NCBI GenBank assembly: GCA_030622705.1
Contig: JAUXFU010000016.1
Location: 1-10,397 of the forward strand
DNA from: Candidatus Omnitrophota bacterium
Lineage (GTDB): Bacteria; Omnitrophota; Koll11; Gygaellales; JAHJCI01
Direction: 5' to 3'
DNA length: 10,397 nt
Part shown: positions 1-6,235 of the stretch, piece after piece
Layout of the letters: the number at the start of each line of letters is the position of its first letter
Position numbering within the stretch: position 1 is the stretch's first letter
Program-made: the position numbers and the translations under genes
The notes under the pieces: model-generated
Seen by the model: the letters and a program-made list of their open reading frames with translations, nothing else
What the model was told of the DNA's origin: nothing
Database searches by the model: none

Positions 1-53
1 ACTGTAAGAGCTTTTCTCTCTTTAATTTCATCTGGCGTATGTCTTAAAAGCAT
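1..53 (-). CDS. nifK: Nitrogenase MoFe protein beta subunit, N-terminal fragment
   Basis: Only the first 17 codons and part of the next are in the window; the gene runs off the left edge. The start ATG (complement of 51-53) is preceded by an AGAGG Shine-Dalgarno about 7 bases away. The peptide reads MLLRHTPDEIKERKALT, which matches the NifK N-terminal signature (MLLRHT..E.KERKALT-type) seen in clostridial-type nitrogenases. NifK pairs with NifD in the cytoplasmic alpha2beta2 MoFe protein and shares the P-cluster, but its P-cluster cysteines lie outside the window. It follows nifD on the same strand after a 181-base gap, which is unusually long for nifD-nifK and is filled by a structured repeat. 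Identification rests on a short peptide plus its position directly after nifD. Confidence 0.88.
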   Translation of the reverse strand, partial: MLLRHTPDEIKERKALT

Positions 54-64
54 ATTAACCTCTT

Positions 65-215
65 CTCAATGATCCGCCTTAGGCGGAGAATTGATTCCGC
101 CGAGAGTCACAAAATTGTTGCCCTCTGGAATTTTTTTAAAATTCCGAGGATTTAGTCCCGGAAATCCTTTGGATTTCTCGGGAGAAAGAATTTTGTGATA
201 TCTTTCGAGGCGGAA
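65..215. repeat. Structured intergenic repeat, long copy (nifD-nifK spacer)
   Basis: This element has two parts. The first is a hairpin with arms TCAAT (66-70) and ATTGA (90-94) around CCGCC-TTA-GGCGG (74-86). The second is a large branched stem: TTCCGCC (95-101) pairs with GGCGGAA (209-215), TCACAAAATT (107-116) pairs with AATTTTGTGA (189-198), and inside are two more hairpins, GGAATTTT/AAAATTCC (127-145) and CCCG.AAATCC/GGATTT..CGGG (157-182). Positions 65-95 are identical over 31 bases to 2734-2764. The element stops at the Shine-Dalgarno of nifK. In nif mRNA it would form a stable structure between nifD and nifK. It could be a mobile REP/MITE-like element, a processing or stability element, or both. 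Confidence 0.85.
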
Positions 216-234
216 CTTTCAACTTATTCAACAA

Positions 235-1854
235 TTATTCAGCAACAAAGGTAGCTGTAATCTCAGGCTCATTCTCCCACGGGGCCTTAATCAATTTCCA
301 TATCTTTGTGTTTACTGTTCGTTCCATCTCCTTGTAGAAGTTAATCGCACCTTTAAATGCCGCAAAAGGGCCTCCATAATCGTAGCTGTGCAGCTGCTTC
401 ATGGGGACACCTCTTTTTTGCACCGTGTACTTTTCTTTAATCCCCGCGCAAAATACTGCCGGCTTGTATTTCTCAAGAAGTTTTTCCGTTTCATACTGGC
501 TTATATCGTCGATAACTACCGAATTGGGTGTCATTTCAGGCATCATCCCTTCATATCTGCTAATCTGGACACCCATTTTTTTAAGTTTTTCAAGCTCCTG
601 AGGAGACTTTCTCGGACGGTATCTCTTCGTGTCTTTCTCAACTTCAAGCTCTTCAATATTTCTGCTGTCAGCATCGACTTTGATACCGGGCAGGACTTTC
701 CTGCCTTCATAATCATCCCGGTGAGCAAACTCATACCCGGCGGCAATCGTCACCATTCCGATCTCAGCAAAAAGATTCTGATAATGGTGCGCGCGCGAAC
801 CACCGACAAAAATCATTGCTAGTTTTCCTTTGGTGCGCGGCGTTATCTCTTTTTGGGCTTTCAGTACGGCAGGCATTTCTTCCGCGATTACTTTCTCAAC
901 CCGGTCAATAAGTCCCTTGTCGCCGAAATACCGCGCAATTGCCCTTAATGATTTTGCTGTTGTGCCTGCCCCGATAAAGTTCACCTTCAGCCACGGTATA
1001 CCAAACTTTTTTTCCATCATACCGGCTACATAATTAATTGACCTGTGGCACATAATAAGATTAAGATCAGCGGTGTGTGAATTAGCAAACTGATCGATAC
1101 TTGAGTTTCCGCTGTAGGTGGAAATTAGAGTAAGGCCGCAGCGTTTAAACAAATCCTCAATCAAAAACGCATCTCCGCCGATATTATACTCCCCGAGCAG
1201 GTTAATCTTAAACTTCCCCTCTCTCACTGTATCATCGAGTCCAACCACGTGCTTAAAAATTTGGTTGTTGGCAATGTGGTGGCCGGCCGACTGGCTCACA
1301 CCTTTATACCCTTCGCAGGAAAAGCCAAAGATGTTAATGCCGAGCTTCTCTTTCATTTCTCTGGCTACGGCGTGAACATCATCACCTATCAAACCAACCG
1401 GACAGGTGGAAAATATGCCTATCGCCTTTGGATGAAAAATATCGTACGCTTCCTGAATGGCTGCCTTCAGCTTCTTCTCCCCGCCGAAGACAATGTTGTC
1501 ATCCTGCATATCCGTTGAAAAGCAGTAGGGCATATAATTGTCACCGTCCGGTCCGGGCCTGGTCTGATTGCGACGTGTAGCCCAGCTATAGAAACCGCAC
1601 CCGATAGGACCATGCGTAAGATTAAGAATATCCCTTGTAGGCCCAAGCACTACTCCCTTGCATCCCGCATAGCAGCAACCACGCTGGGTAATAATTCCGG
1701 GAACAGTCCTTACATTTGACTGGATTTCCTGGTCGGCTCCCGGATCATTGATTACCATAGATTTGTTTCTTTTTCTCGCAACCTTTGGAGGATATTTCTT
1801 AAGAATTTCTTCCCTAATTGCTTCCGGATCCGGTAATTTCTTGTTTCCTGCCAT
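235..1854 (-). CDS. nifD: Nitrogenase MoFe protein alpha subunit
   Basis: NifD (539 aa) carries the active-site FeMo-cofactor and half of each P-cluster ligand set; with NifK it reduces N2 to ammonia using electrons from NifH. Visible ligands: P-cluster cysteines C60 (RGCC), C86 (GPIGCGF) and C151 (STCPVGLIGDD); cofactor ligands C269 (MCHRSINY) and H489 (LHSYDYGGP); the H192 position in SAGHHIAN. It is longer than the roughly 490 aa proteobacterial form because of an insertion at about residues 390-440 that ends in a YEGMMPEM-type segment, a mark of the clostridial/methanogen NifD group. The LHSYDYGGP context and overall pattern argue for the Mo enzyme and against AnfD or VnfD. Two further cysteines, C61 and C65, flank the first P-cluster ligand; C65 is common in this group. 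The start is supported by GGAGG 5 bases upstream of ATG. Stop is TAA. Confidence 0.98.
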   Translation of the reverse strand: MAGNKKLPDPEAIREEILKKYPPKVARKRNKSMVINDPGADQEIQSNVRTVPGIITQRGCCYAGCKGVVLGPTRDILNLTHGPIGCGFYSWATRRNQTRPGPDGDNYMPYCFSTDMQDDNIVFGGEKKLKAAIQEAYDIFHPKAIGIFSTCPVGLIGDDVHAVAREMKEKLGINIFGFSCEGYKGVSQSAGHHIANNQIFKHVVGLDDTVREGKFKINLLGEYNIGGDAFLIEDLFKRCGLTLISTYSGNSSIDQFANSHTADLNLIMCHRSINYVAGMMEKKFGIPWLKVNFIGAGTTAKSLRAIARYFGDKGLIDRVEKVIAEEMPAVLKAQKEITPRTKGKLAMIFVGGSRAHHYQNLFAEIGMVTIAAGYEFAHRDDYEGRKVLPGIKVDADSRNIEELEVEKDTKRYRPRKSPQELEKLKKMGVQISRYEGMMPEMTPNSVVIDDISQYETEKLLEKYKPAVFCAGIKEKYTVQKRGVPMKQLHSYDYGGPFAAFKGAINFYKEMERTVNTKIWKLIKAPWENEPEITATFVAE

Positions 1855-1880
1855 AATCTCCTCCCCTAACCCTAAAAGGC

Positions 1881-1913
1881 AGACCTTCCTGATTCCTATT
1901 TAAGGAAGGGTCT
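1881..1913 (-). other. Hairpin between nifI2 and nifD
   Basis: AGACC.TTCCT (from 1881) can pair with AGGAA.GGTCT (ending 1913) around an AT-rich loop, with one bulged base. The stem begins at the nifI2 stop codon (1912-1914) and there is no run of T after it on the minus strand, so it does not look like an intrinsic terminator. A role in mRNA processing or 3'-end protection within the nif transcript is an inference. Confidence 0.55.
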
Positions 1914-2289
1914 AACTAAGGGTATTATCTCCTGTTTCGCCTGTCCGCACCCTCACGGAATCTGTAACAGGCATTACAAATATCTTTCCGTCACCCGCAT
2001 TTCCGGTTTGGTTTACTTCAATTATAGTTTTAACAGCTATATCAACCTTGTCGTCAGGTAGAACGATAGTAATAAGCCTTTTGGCTACAAGCCTGGGACC
2101 CTGTCCAAGCTGGCTGATTGCTTCCGGATAACCATTTTCAGCCCCATGAAGTATCCTGTAATCAACCATACCCTTTCCCCTGCCAAGCACCTTGCCGGTA
2201 GCGGTAAAGGATGATATGCCAACTTCCGAAAGCGCCCTTTTGGTCTCGTTAGTCTTGTTTATACGAATTACCGCCATTACTTCTTTCAT
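1912..2289 (-). CDS. nifI2: NifI2, PII-family nitrogenase switch-off protein
   Basis: NifI2 (125 aa) is one of two PII-like proteins that, in methanogens, form a complex that binds NifDK and inhibits it when ammonium is high, with 2-oxoglutarate and ATP relieving inhibition. The sequence shows the PII fold markers: GRGKG at 36-40 at the base of the T-loop, an extended T-loop (about 37-72) with the LGQGPRL motif typical of NifI2, GDGKIFV at 99-105 (B-loop) and RVRTGE at 113-118 (C-loop). The T-loop is longer than in GlnB and lacks the uridylylated Tyr51 context. Start ATG follows GAGGAG by 6 bases. Stop is TAG. It sits between nifI1 and nifD, its usual position. NifI2 rather than NifI1 is chosen from the MKEVMAVIR start and the long T-loop. 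Confidence 0.95.
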   Translation of the reverse strand: MKEVMAVIRINKTNETKRALSEVGISSFTATGKVLGRGKGMVDYRILHGAENGYPEAISQLGQGPRLVAKRLITIVLPDDKVDIAVKTIIEVNQTGNAGDGKIFVMPVTDSVRVRTGETGDNTLS

Positions 2290-2342
2290 AATCTGCTCCT
2301 CTTCAGGTATAATTTATGATCCTGATTATCTGTGTACTCAAC

Positions 2343-2388
2343 AGCCCTGAACGAATTTCCCGCCAGAGGCGGACAGGTATAAAGGGCT
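2343..2388 (-). other. GC-rich nested hairpin after nifI1
   Basis: Outer arms AGCCCT (2343-2348) and AGGGCT (2383-2388) enclose an inner hairpin CCGCC-AGA-GGCGG (2360-2372). An alternative inner pairing CCTG/CAGG (2346-2349 with 2374-2377) is also possible. The structure begins just after the nifI1 stop codon on the minus strand. There is no T-tract, so it is not a typical terminator. The inner CCGCC/GGCGG stem resembles the core of the elements at 65-94 and 2734-2763, but the flanks differ, so it may be a diverged relative or an independent stem. Confidence 0.6.
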
Positions 2389-2389
2389 A

Positions 2390-2722
2390 TTACTCTTCTT
2401 TGACTCCGGAGCTTACCGTATATACCTCAAGCACAGGAGAAACAAATATCTTGCCATCGCCAAACGCCCCGGAATCTTTTGTTTTCGCGTTCTCGATTAT
2501 CGTCTTGATCACAAAATCCTTATCCTTTTCGGGTATTACGGTTATCAGCAGCTCTTTGGGAAGCTCATCGTAAGTAACCTCACCTACCTTTAACCCTCTT
2601 TGTTTTCCCCTGCCGAAGACCGCTACTTTTGTCACGGCGGGGTATCCCGCATCAAGCAGTCCGGCAAGCACCGCATCTGTTTTTTCTGGCCTGACTATCG
2701 ACCGTATCATTAACATAGCCAT
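2390..2722 (-). CDS. nifI1: NifI1, PII-family nitrogenase switch-off protein
   Basis: NifI1 (110 aa) partners with NifI2 in ammonium-responsive, reversible inhibition of nitrogenase. Hallmarks seen: the MLMIRSIVRPEK start, GRGKQRG at 37-43, a T-loop segment containing VGEVTYDELPKELL, and GDGKIFVSPV at 88-97. The C-terminus ends in the YTVSSG form typical of NifI1, not the RIRTGE motif of GlnB. Several in-frame ATGs exist (codons 1, 3, 5). The first is preferred because an AGGAGGG Shine-Dalgarno lies 6 bases upstream. That Shine-Dalgarno is at the edge of the structured repeat 2734-2822. The gene lies directly after nifH, the canonical position. Stop is TAA. Confidence 0.95.
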   Translation of the reverse strand: MAMLMIRSIVRPEKTDAVLAGLLDAGYPAVTKVAVFGRGKQRGLKVGEVTYDELPKELLITVIPEKDKDFVIKTIIENAKTKDSGAFGDGKIFVSPVLEVYTVSSGVKEE

Positions 2723-2733
2723 AACTAACCCTC

Positions 2734-2822
2734 CTCAATGATCCGCCTTAGGCGGAGAATTGATCCCGTTGAGTGTATCAAAATTGTCGAAGAGAATTTT
2801 GATACGTCTTACGAAACGGGAT
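2734..2822. repeat. Structured intergenic repeat, compact copy (nifH-nifI1 spacer)
   Basis: This is the second copy of the element at 65-215. The first part (2734-2764) is identical to 65-95: TCAAT/ATTGA around CCGCC-TTA-GGCGG. The second part is a clean double stem: ATCCCGTT (2763-2770) with AACGGGAT (2815-2822), and GTATCAAAATT (2775-2785) with AATTTTGATAC (2795-2805), loop 2786-2794. The outer arms differ from those in the long copy but still pair, which suggests compensatory change and selection for structure. The end at 2734 abuts the nifI1 Shine-Dalgarno. Confidence 0.88.
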
Positions 2823-2845
2823 AGATTAAACATTTCAATGAGCAC

Positions 2846-2894
2846 GTGACTTATACCCTAAAGGGCACCGGTGGAACAAGGCGGGATAAGTTAC
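2846..2894 (-). other. Hairpin downstream of nifH
   Basis: ACTTAT.CCC (2849-2858) pairs with GGG-ATAAGT (2883-2891), with one bulged base, and encloses two short palindromes, CCCTAAAGGG (2856-2865) and CACCGGTG (2866-2873). It begins 15 bases after the nifH stop codon on the minus strand. There is no T-run on the downstream side, so simple termination is unlikely. Hairpins behind nifH are often linked to transcript stabilisation or partial read-through that gives more NifH than NifDK; that role here is inference. Confidence 0.55.
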
Positions 2895-2908
2895 ATCTTC
2901 ACCTATCA

Positions 2909-3733
<825 letters not shown>

Positions 3734-3760
3734 TTATCAACACCTCCGATTACGCAAAAC

Positions 3761-3790
3761 TTTATAATTTTTCAGCCTCTATATAAACAA
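3761..3790 (-). promoter_or_regulatory. Possible sigma70-type promoter of nifH
   Basis: On the minus strand TTGTTT (complement of 3785-3790) and TATAAA (complement of 3761-3766) are 18 bases apart, upstream of the nifH Shine-Dalgarno. The -35 is weak (three of six consensus bases). It overlaps the arm of the inverted repeat 3781-3823, so a protein bound to that repeat could block it. AT-rich sequence makes a chance match possible. Confidence 0.3.
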
Positions 3791-3823
3791 AGCCGTTCTT
3801 TACTGGAACGTCTTTGTTTATAT
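3781..3823 (-). promoter_or_regulatory. Long inverted repeat in the nifH leader (operator or RNA hairpin)
   Basis: A 12-base perfect stem, ATATAAACAAAG (3781-3792) with CTTTGTTTATAT (3812-3823), continues after one mismatch into CGTTC/GAACG (3794-3798 with 3806-3810), leaving a 7-base loop. No T-run follows on the minus strand, so it is unlikely to be a terminator of the upstream PII gene. Its position 48 bases before the nifH start suits either a dimeric regulator's operator or a 5' leader structure that protects or regulates nifH mRNA. The loop-side arm shares the 12-mer ACAAAGACGTTC with the hairpin upstream of glnK (6163-6174), which hints at common control. Confidence 0.8.
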
Positions 3824-3868
3824 GCACTCCAATGTGCCTGAACCTTATCTTATTTTAAATCTTTTAAG

Positions 3869-4210
3869 CTACCCGATAGCCTGACTACCACGTTCGTTGG
3901 TTCTTATTCTTATACACTCGGGTAAATCAAGGACAAAAACTTTTCCATCCCCTATGTTTCCTGTTTTTGCCCCCTTGATTATAGCATTGATTGTGGGTTG
4001 AACGAAACCCTCGTTAACCGCTACCTCGAGCCTTATTTTTTTCAGAAGATTTACCTCATGGATAACCCCTCTATAAGTTTCGGTGTAACCTCTTTGTTGA
4101 CCGCATCCTAAGGCATTGGAAACTGTCATCTTATAAACCTCTGCGTCATATAGCGCCTTCTTAACATCCGGAAGTTTATGTGGTTGTACCATCGCTATTA
4201 TAAGTTTCAT
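3869..4210 (-). CDS. glnB: PII signal protein (GlnB/GlnK type) with His at position 51
   Basis: This is a full-length PII trimer subunit (113 aa) that would sense ATP/ADP and 2-oxoglutarate and act on partners such as AmtB. Seen: [14 protein letters not shown] at 35-48 (T-loop base), IGDGKVFV at 86-93 (B-loop), RIRTNERG at 101-108 (C-loop). Tyr46 is present but the uridylylation position 51 is His, so control by GlnD-type uridylylation is unlikely. An upstream in-frame start at 4294 would add 28 residues, but those are encoded by repeat sequence and have no PII similarity. The ATG at 4210 is preceded by GGAGG 6 bases away and gives the standard MKLII start. It follows amtB and precedes nifH, so it may serve either. 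Stop is TAG. The symbol glnB is generic; glnK would be equally fair. Confidence 0.93.
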   Translation of the reverse strand: MKLIIAMVQPHKLPDVKKALYDAEVYKMTVSNALGCGQQRGYTETYRGVIHEVNLLKKIRLEVAVNEGFVQPTINAIIKGAKTGNIGDGKVFVLDLPECIRIRTNERGSQAIG

Positions 4211-4221
4211 TTTTTGCCTCC

Positions 4222-4291
4222 TTAATGAGCCCTGCGCCATATGGTACAGGGCGAATCGATCCCACCGAGCGTTGCAACATCTCTGGCGGAA
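4222..4291. repeat. Diverged third copy of the structured repeat (amtB-glnB spacer)
   Basis: The first part is a hairpin with arms GCCCTG (4229-4234) and CAGGGC (4247-4252) around the palindrome CCATATGG. The flank GAATCGATCCCACCGAGCG (4253-4271) aligns with GAATTGATCCCGTTGAGTG (2757-2775) with five differences, all transitions. The following arms are degraded: GGCGGA at 4286-4291 would pair with the TCCGCC of the long copy but its local partner is TCCCACC. An inner GTTGCAAC palindrome lies at 4271-4278. As in the other copies, the left end touches the Shine-Dalgarno (AAGGAGG) of the next gene. Confidence 0.65.
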
Positions 4292-4303
4292 CACAACATT
4301 CTA

Positions 4304-5674
4304 TCATTCTGTAGTGAATATCTGAAATCCGGCGTAAGACTCCATACCATGCTCACTAATATCCAATCCCTTTAGTTGTTCCTCATCAGACGCTCTAAGC
4401 CCCACGATCTTTTTAATAATATAGAAAAGGATTAACGCGGAACCAAATACCCAACAGAATACTGAAGCAACACCTGTTAACTGTATGGACAACTGCGATA
4501 ACCCTCCTCCGAAGAAAAAGCCATTTACAGCGCCCATGCCGCTTGCTTGGCCGTATGCAGCTTCTGCGAATAACCCTACGCTAAGAGTTCCGAACGCTCC
4601 GCAAACCCCATGAACCGATATTGCCCCAACAGGATCATCAACGTGCAGAACCTTATCGATAAATTCAACGCTTAAAACTACCAATACGCCTGCCATCGCC
4701 CCAATGATAATAGCGCTTAATGGGGATACGTTTGCGCAGGGAGCTGTTATTGCTACAAGTCCTGCCAGCGCCCCGTTTAGAGCCATGCTGGTATCAGGCT
4801 TCCCGAATCTCATCCATGCTGTAAACATCGCGGTAATCGCTGCTGCAGCAGCAGCTAAATTAGTAGTTACGGCAATAGTCGCAATACTTAAATTTGTGCC
4901 TGAAGTAGTGCTGCCTGCGTTGAACCCAAACCATCCAAACCACAGAATAAATACACCCAACGCTGCAAGAGGAATATTGTGTCCGGGTATAGCCTTGGAG
5001 CTTCCGTCTTTATTATATTTCCCCAGCCTTGGCCCGAGTAATATCGCTCCTGCCAATGCCGCCCAACCGCCAACTGAATGCACTACCGTTGAACCGGCAA
5101 AATCTAACATTCCCTTATTTGCCAGCCATCCGCCGCCCCAAATCCAATGACCCACTACCGGATAGATCAAGGCGCAGATGAAGAATGAGTAAATTAGGTA
5201 TGCAGGAAATTTCGTTCTCTCTGCCATCGCTCCGGAAACAATGGTTGCGGCTGTAGCGGCAAACACCACCTGAAACATCCAGTAAGCAAACTGCCATAAG
5301 CCGTCTGCTGTAGAAGGATTAGCAGCACTCAGGAGAAAGCCACTTGTTCCAAAAATCCCCGAAGCGCTTGTACCAAACATTATACCGAAACCAATCAACC
5401 AGAAGGCGATTGAACCGATAGAAAAATCCATAAGATTTTTCATCAAGATATTAGCGGCGTTCTTCGCCCTGGTAAAACCTACCTCAACCATAGCAAAACC
5501 TGGCTGCATAAAGAAAACCAGAAAGGCTGCCACTAATGTCCAGACTGTATCGATTGCTACTGCGTTAGTTGCTGCCGTCGGCTCATCGGCAAAGGCAAGT
5601 AATGGTATACTTAACAAAACCAACGTAATCAAAATTATTACCTTCGGCATCAATCTTAATATTTTCATAAACAT
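4304..5674 (-). CDS. amtB: Ammonium transporter AmtB
   Basis: This is an Amt/MEP/Rh family trimeric membrane channel (456 aa) that takes up ammonium and, bound by a PII protein, couples external ammonium to nitrogen control. Seen: an N-terminal signal peptide (hydrophobic 11-27, cleavage probably after AFA at 27-29), then about eleven hydrophobic spans; conserved D191 and twin pore histidines H199 (LDFAGSTVVH) and H355 (SVHGVCG); a GGGW motif near 180; and a cytoplasmic tail GLRASDEEQLKGLDISEHG that contacts PII in relatives. The longer frame opens with TTG at 5737, overlapping the glnK stop, but ATG 5674 is preceded by AAAGGAGG at good spacing and gives a proper signal peptide, so it is chosen. 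It is flanked by PII genes on both sides. Stop is TGA. Confidence 0.96.
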   Translation of the reverse strand: MFMKILRLMPKVIILITLVLLSIPLLAFADEPTAATNAVAIDTVWTLVAAFLVFFMQPGFAMVEVGFTRAKNAANILMKNLMDFSIGSIAFWLIGFGIMFGTSASGIFGTSGFLLSAANPSTADGLWQFAYWMFQVVFAATAATIVSGAMAERTKFPAYLIYSFFICALIYPVVGHWIWGGGWLANKGMLDFAGSTVVHSVGGWAALAGAILLGPRLGKYNKDGSSKAIPGHNIPLAALGVFILWFGWFGFNAGSTTSGTNLSIATIAVTTNLAAAAAAITAMFTAWMRFGKPDTSMALNGALAGLVAITAPCANVSPLSAIIIGAMAGVLVVLSVEFIDKVLHVDDPVGAISVHGVCGAFGTLSVGLFAEAAYGQASGMGAVNGFFFGGGLSQLSIQLTGVASVFCWVFGSALILFYIIKKIVGLRASDEEQLKGLDISEHGMESYAGFQIFTTE

Positions 5675-5733
5675 TTTTCGTCCTCCTTTACTATATAACT
5701 CACTCTCCGTCGCCTGAATCTTCCTCCTCCTTT

Positions 5734-6054
5734 TCAAATTAACGCCTCATTCTGGCGCTCTCCTGTTCGTATTCGAAGTGTCTCTTGCACTGATAAAACA
5801 GCAATCTTACCATCACCTAACTTACCGGTACGGCAGGTATTAATGATTATTGAGGTTAACTCTTCCGCTTGTTCATCCGTAGCGTATATCTCAATCTTGG
5901 TCTTAGGCAAAATTAAATAGGCTTCCGGCCGCGTAGTCTCTTTACCAAATCCCTTAACCTCAGTAATCGTCATCCCTCCAACTCCAGTTTCTCGCAAAGC
6001 CCCTTCTAACTCTTTTAACTTCTCCGGGCGGATTATACATTCAATCTTCTTCAT
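5734..6054 (-). CDS. glnK: PII protein with a shortened T-loop
   Basis: This 106 aa PII-family protein lies just before amtB, the classic glnK-amtB pair. PII features: MKKIECIIRPEKL start, GFGKE at 35-39, LGDGKIAVL at 79-87 (B-loop), LRIRTGER at 93-100 (C-loop). The T-loop between GFG and LPK has only 11 residues (38-48), about 7 fewer than in E. coli GlnB/GlnK, and neither the YRG motif nor Tyr51 is present. The T-loop is what enters the AmtB pore and contacts enzymes, so partner choice may be changed, while the nucleotide sites appear intact. Start ATG has AGGGGGTGAT upstream. Stop TGA is followed after 60 bases by the amtB start. Sure of the family; the exact partner is not known. Confidence 0.92.
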   Translation of the reverse strand: MKKIECIIRPEKLKELEGALRETGVGGMTITEVKGFGKETTRPEAYLILPKTKIEIYATDEQAEELTSIIINTCRTGKLGDGKIAVLSVQETLRIRTGERQNEALI

Positions 6055-6114
6055 TTTGTCATCACCCCCTTATTAATATCAAATAAAAAAGCATTCAATT
6101 TTATCTGCCACCAT

Positions 6115-6169
6115 GACGTTCAACTGGACGCCTCTGCCCAAAAAAAAGGACGCTCTTATCCTGAACGTC
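6115..6169 (-). promoter_or_regulatory. Inverted and direct repeats in the glnK leader
   Basis: GACGTTCA (6115-6122) and TGAACGTC (6162-6169) form an 8-base inverted repeat spaced by 39 bases. Inside, AGAGGCGTCC (6126-6135) and AGAGCGTCC (6148-6156), read on the minus strand, are near direct repeats. The same arm at 6162-6169 is the 5' arm of the terminator hairpin at 6149-6169, so two mutually exclusive pairings exist in the RNA. Because the competing arm is transcribed after the T-run, it could refold a read-through transcript but could not easily prevent termination. Confidence 0.5.
6140..6169 (-). terminator. Intrinsic terminator between the sigma-like gene and glnK
   Basis: On the minus strand the stem GACGTTC/GAGCGTC (7 pairs, one G-U) with loop AGGATAA is followed by C and eight T (complement of 6140-6147). 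It lies 67 bases past the stop of the sigma-like gene and 86 bases before glnK. It can end the sigma-like transcript, or act as an attenuator if the glnK operon promoter lies upstream of it. A further hairpin, AACACA-TTGT-TGTGTT (6178-6193), precedes it. Confidence 0.75.
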
Positions 6170-6235
6170 TTTGTCTCAACACAACAATGTGTTTAAAAAA
6201 CTATTTTTTATACTACTAATAAGGTAAGTAAAAAC

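Noticed and set aside
388..822. Open frame of 144 codons on the plus strand inside nifD
   Set aside because: It is antisense to a clearly coding, highly conserved nifD and has no recognisable protein features. The other plus-strand frames inside nifH, amtB, metE and the sigma-like gene were rejected for the same reason.
235..1854. Alternative (Fe-only or V) nitrogenase alpha subunit
   Set aside because: The LHSYDYGGP cofactor context, the group-typical insertion and adjacent nifK fit the Mo form, and no anfG/vnfG lies between nifD and nifK.
65..2822. CRISPR array
   Set aside because: Repeats are few, widely spaced, of unequal length and separated by genes.
3816..3845. Sigma54 (-24/-12) promoter upstream of nifH
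   Set aside because: A GGCAC and a TGCA are present on the minus strand, but the GG and GC are 11 bases apart and not the required 10. A similar TGGCAG/TTGAAT pair before glnK also fails in spacing and in the GC.
4211..4294. Extension of 28 residues at the N-terminus of the second PII protein
   Set aside because: It is encoded by the structured repeat, shows no PII similarity, and an ideal Shine-Dalgarno precedes the ATG at 4210.
5675..5737. TTG start for amtB overlapping glnK
   Set aside because: It would add 21 charged residues before the signal peptide; the ATG at 5674 has a strong GGAGG and a normal signal peptide.
6185..6230. Sigma70 promoter upstream of the glnK leader
   Set aside because: A TATAAA (complement of 6206-6211) is present, but no acceptable -35 stands at 16-18 bases; AT-rich sequence makes chance matches likely.
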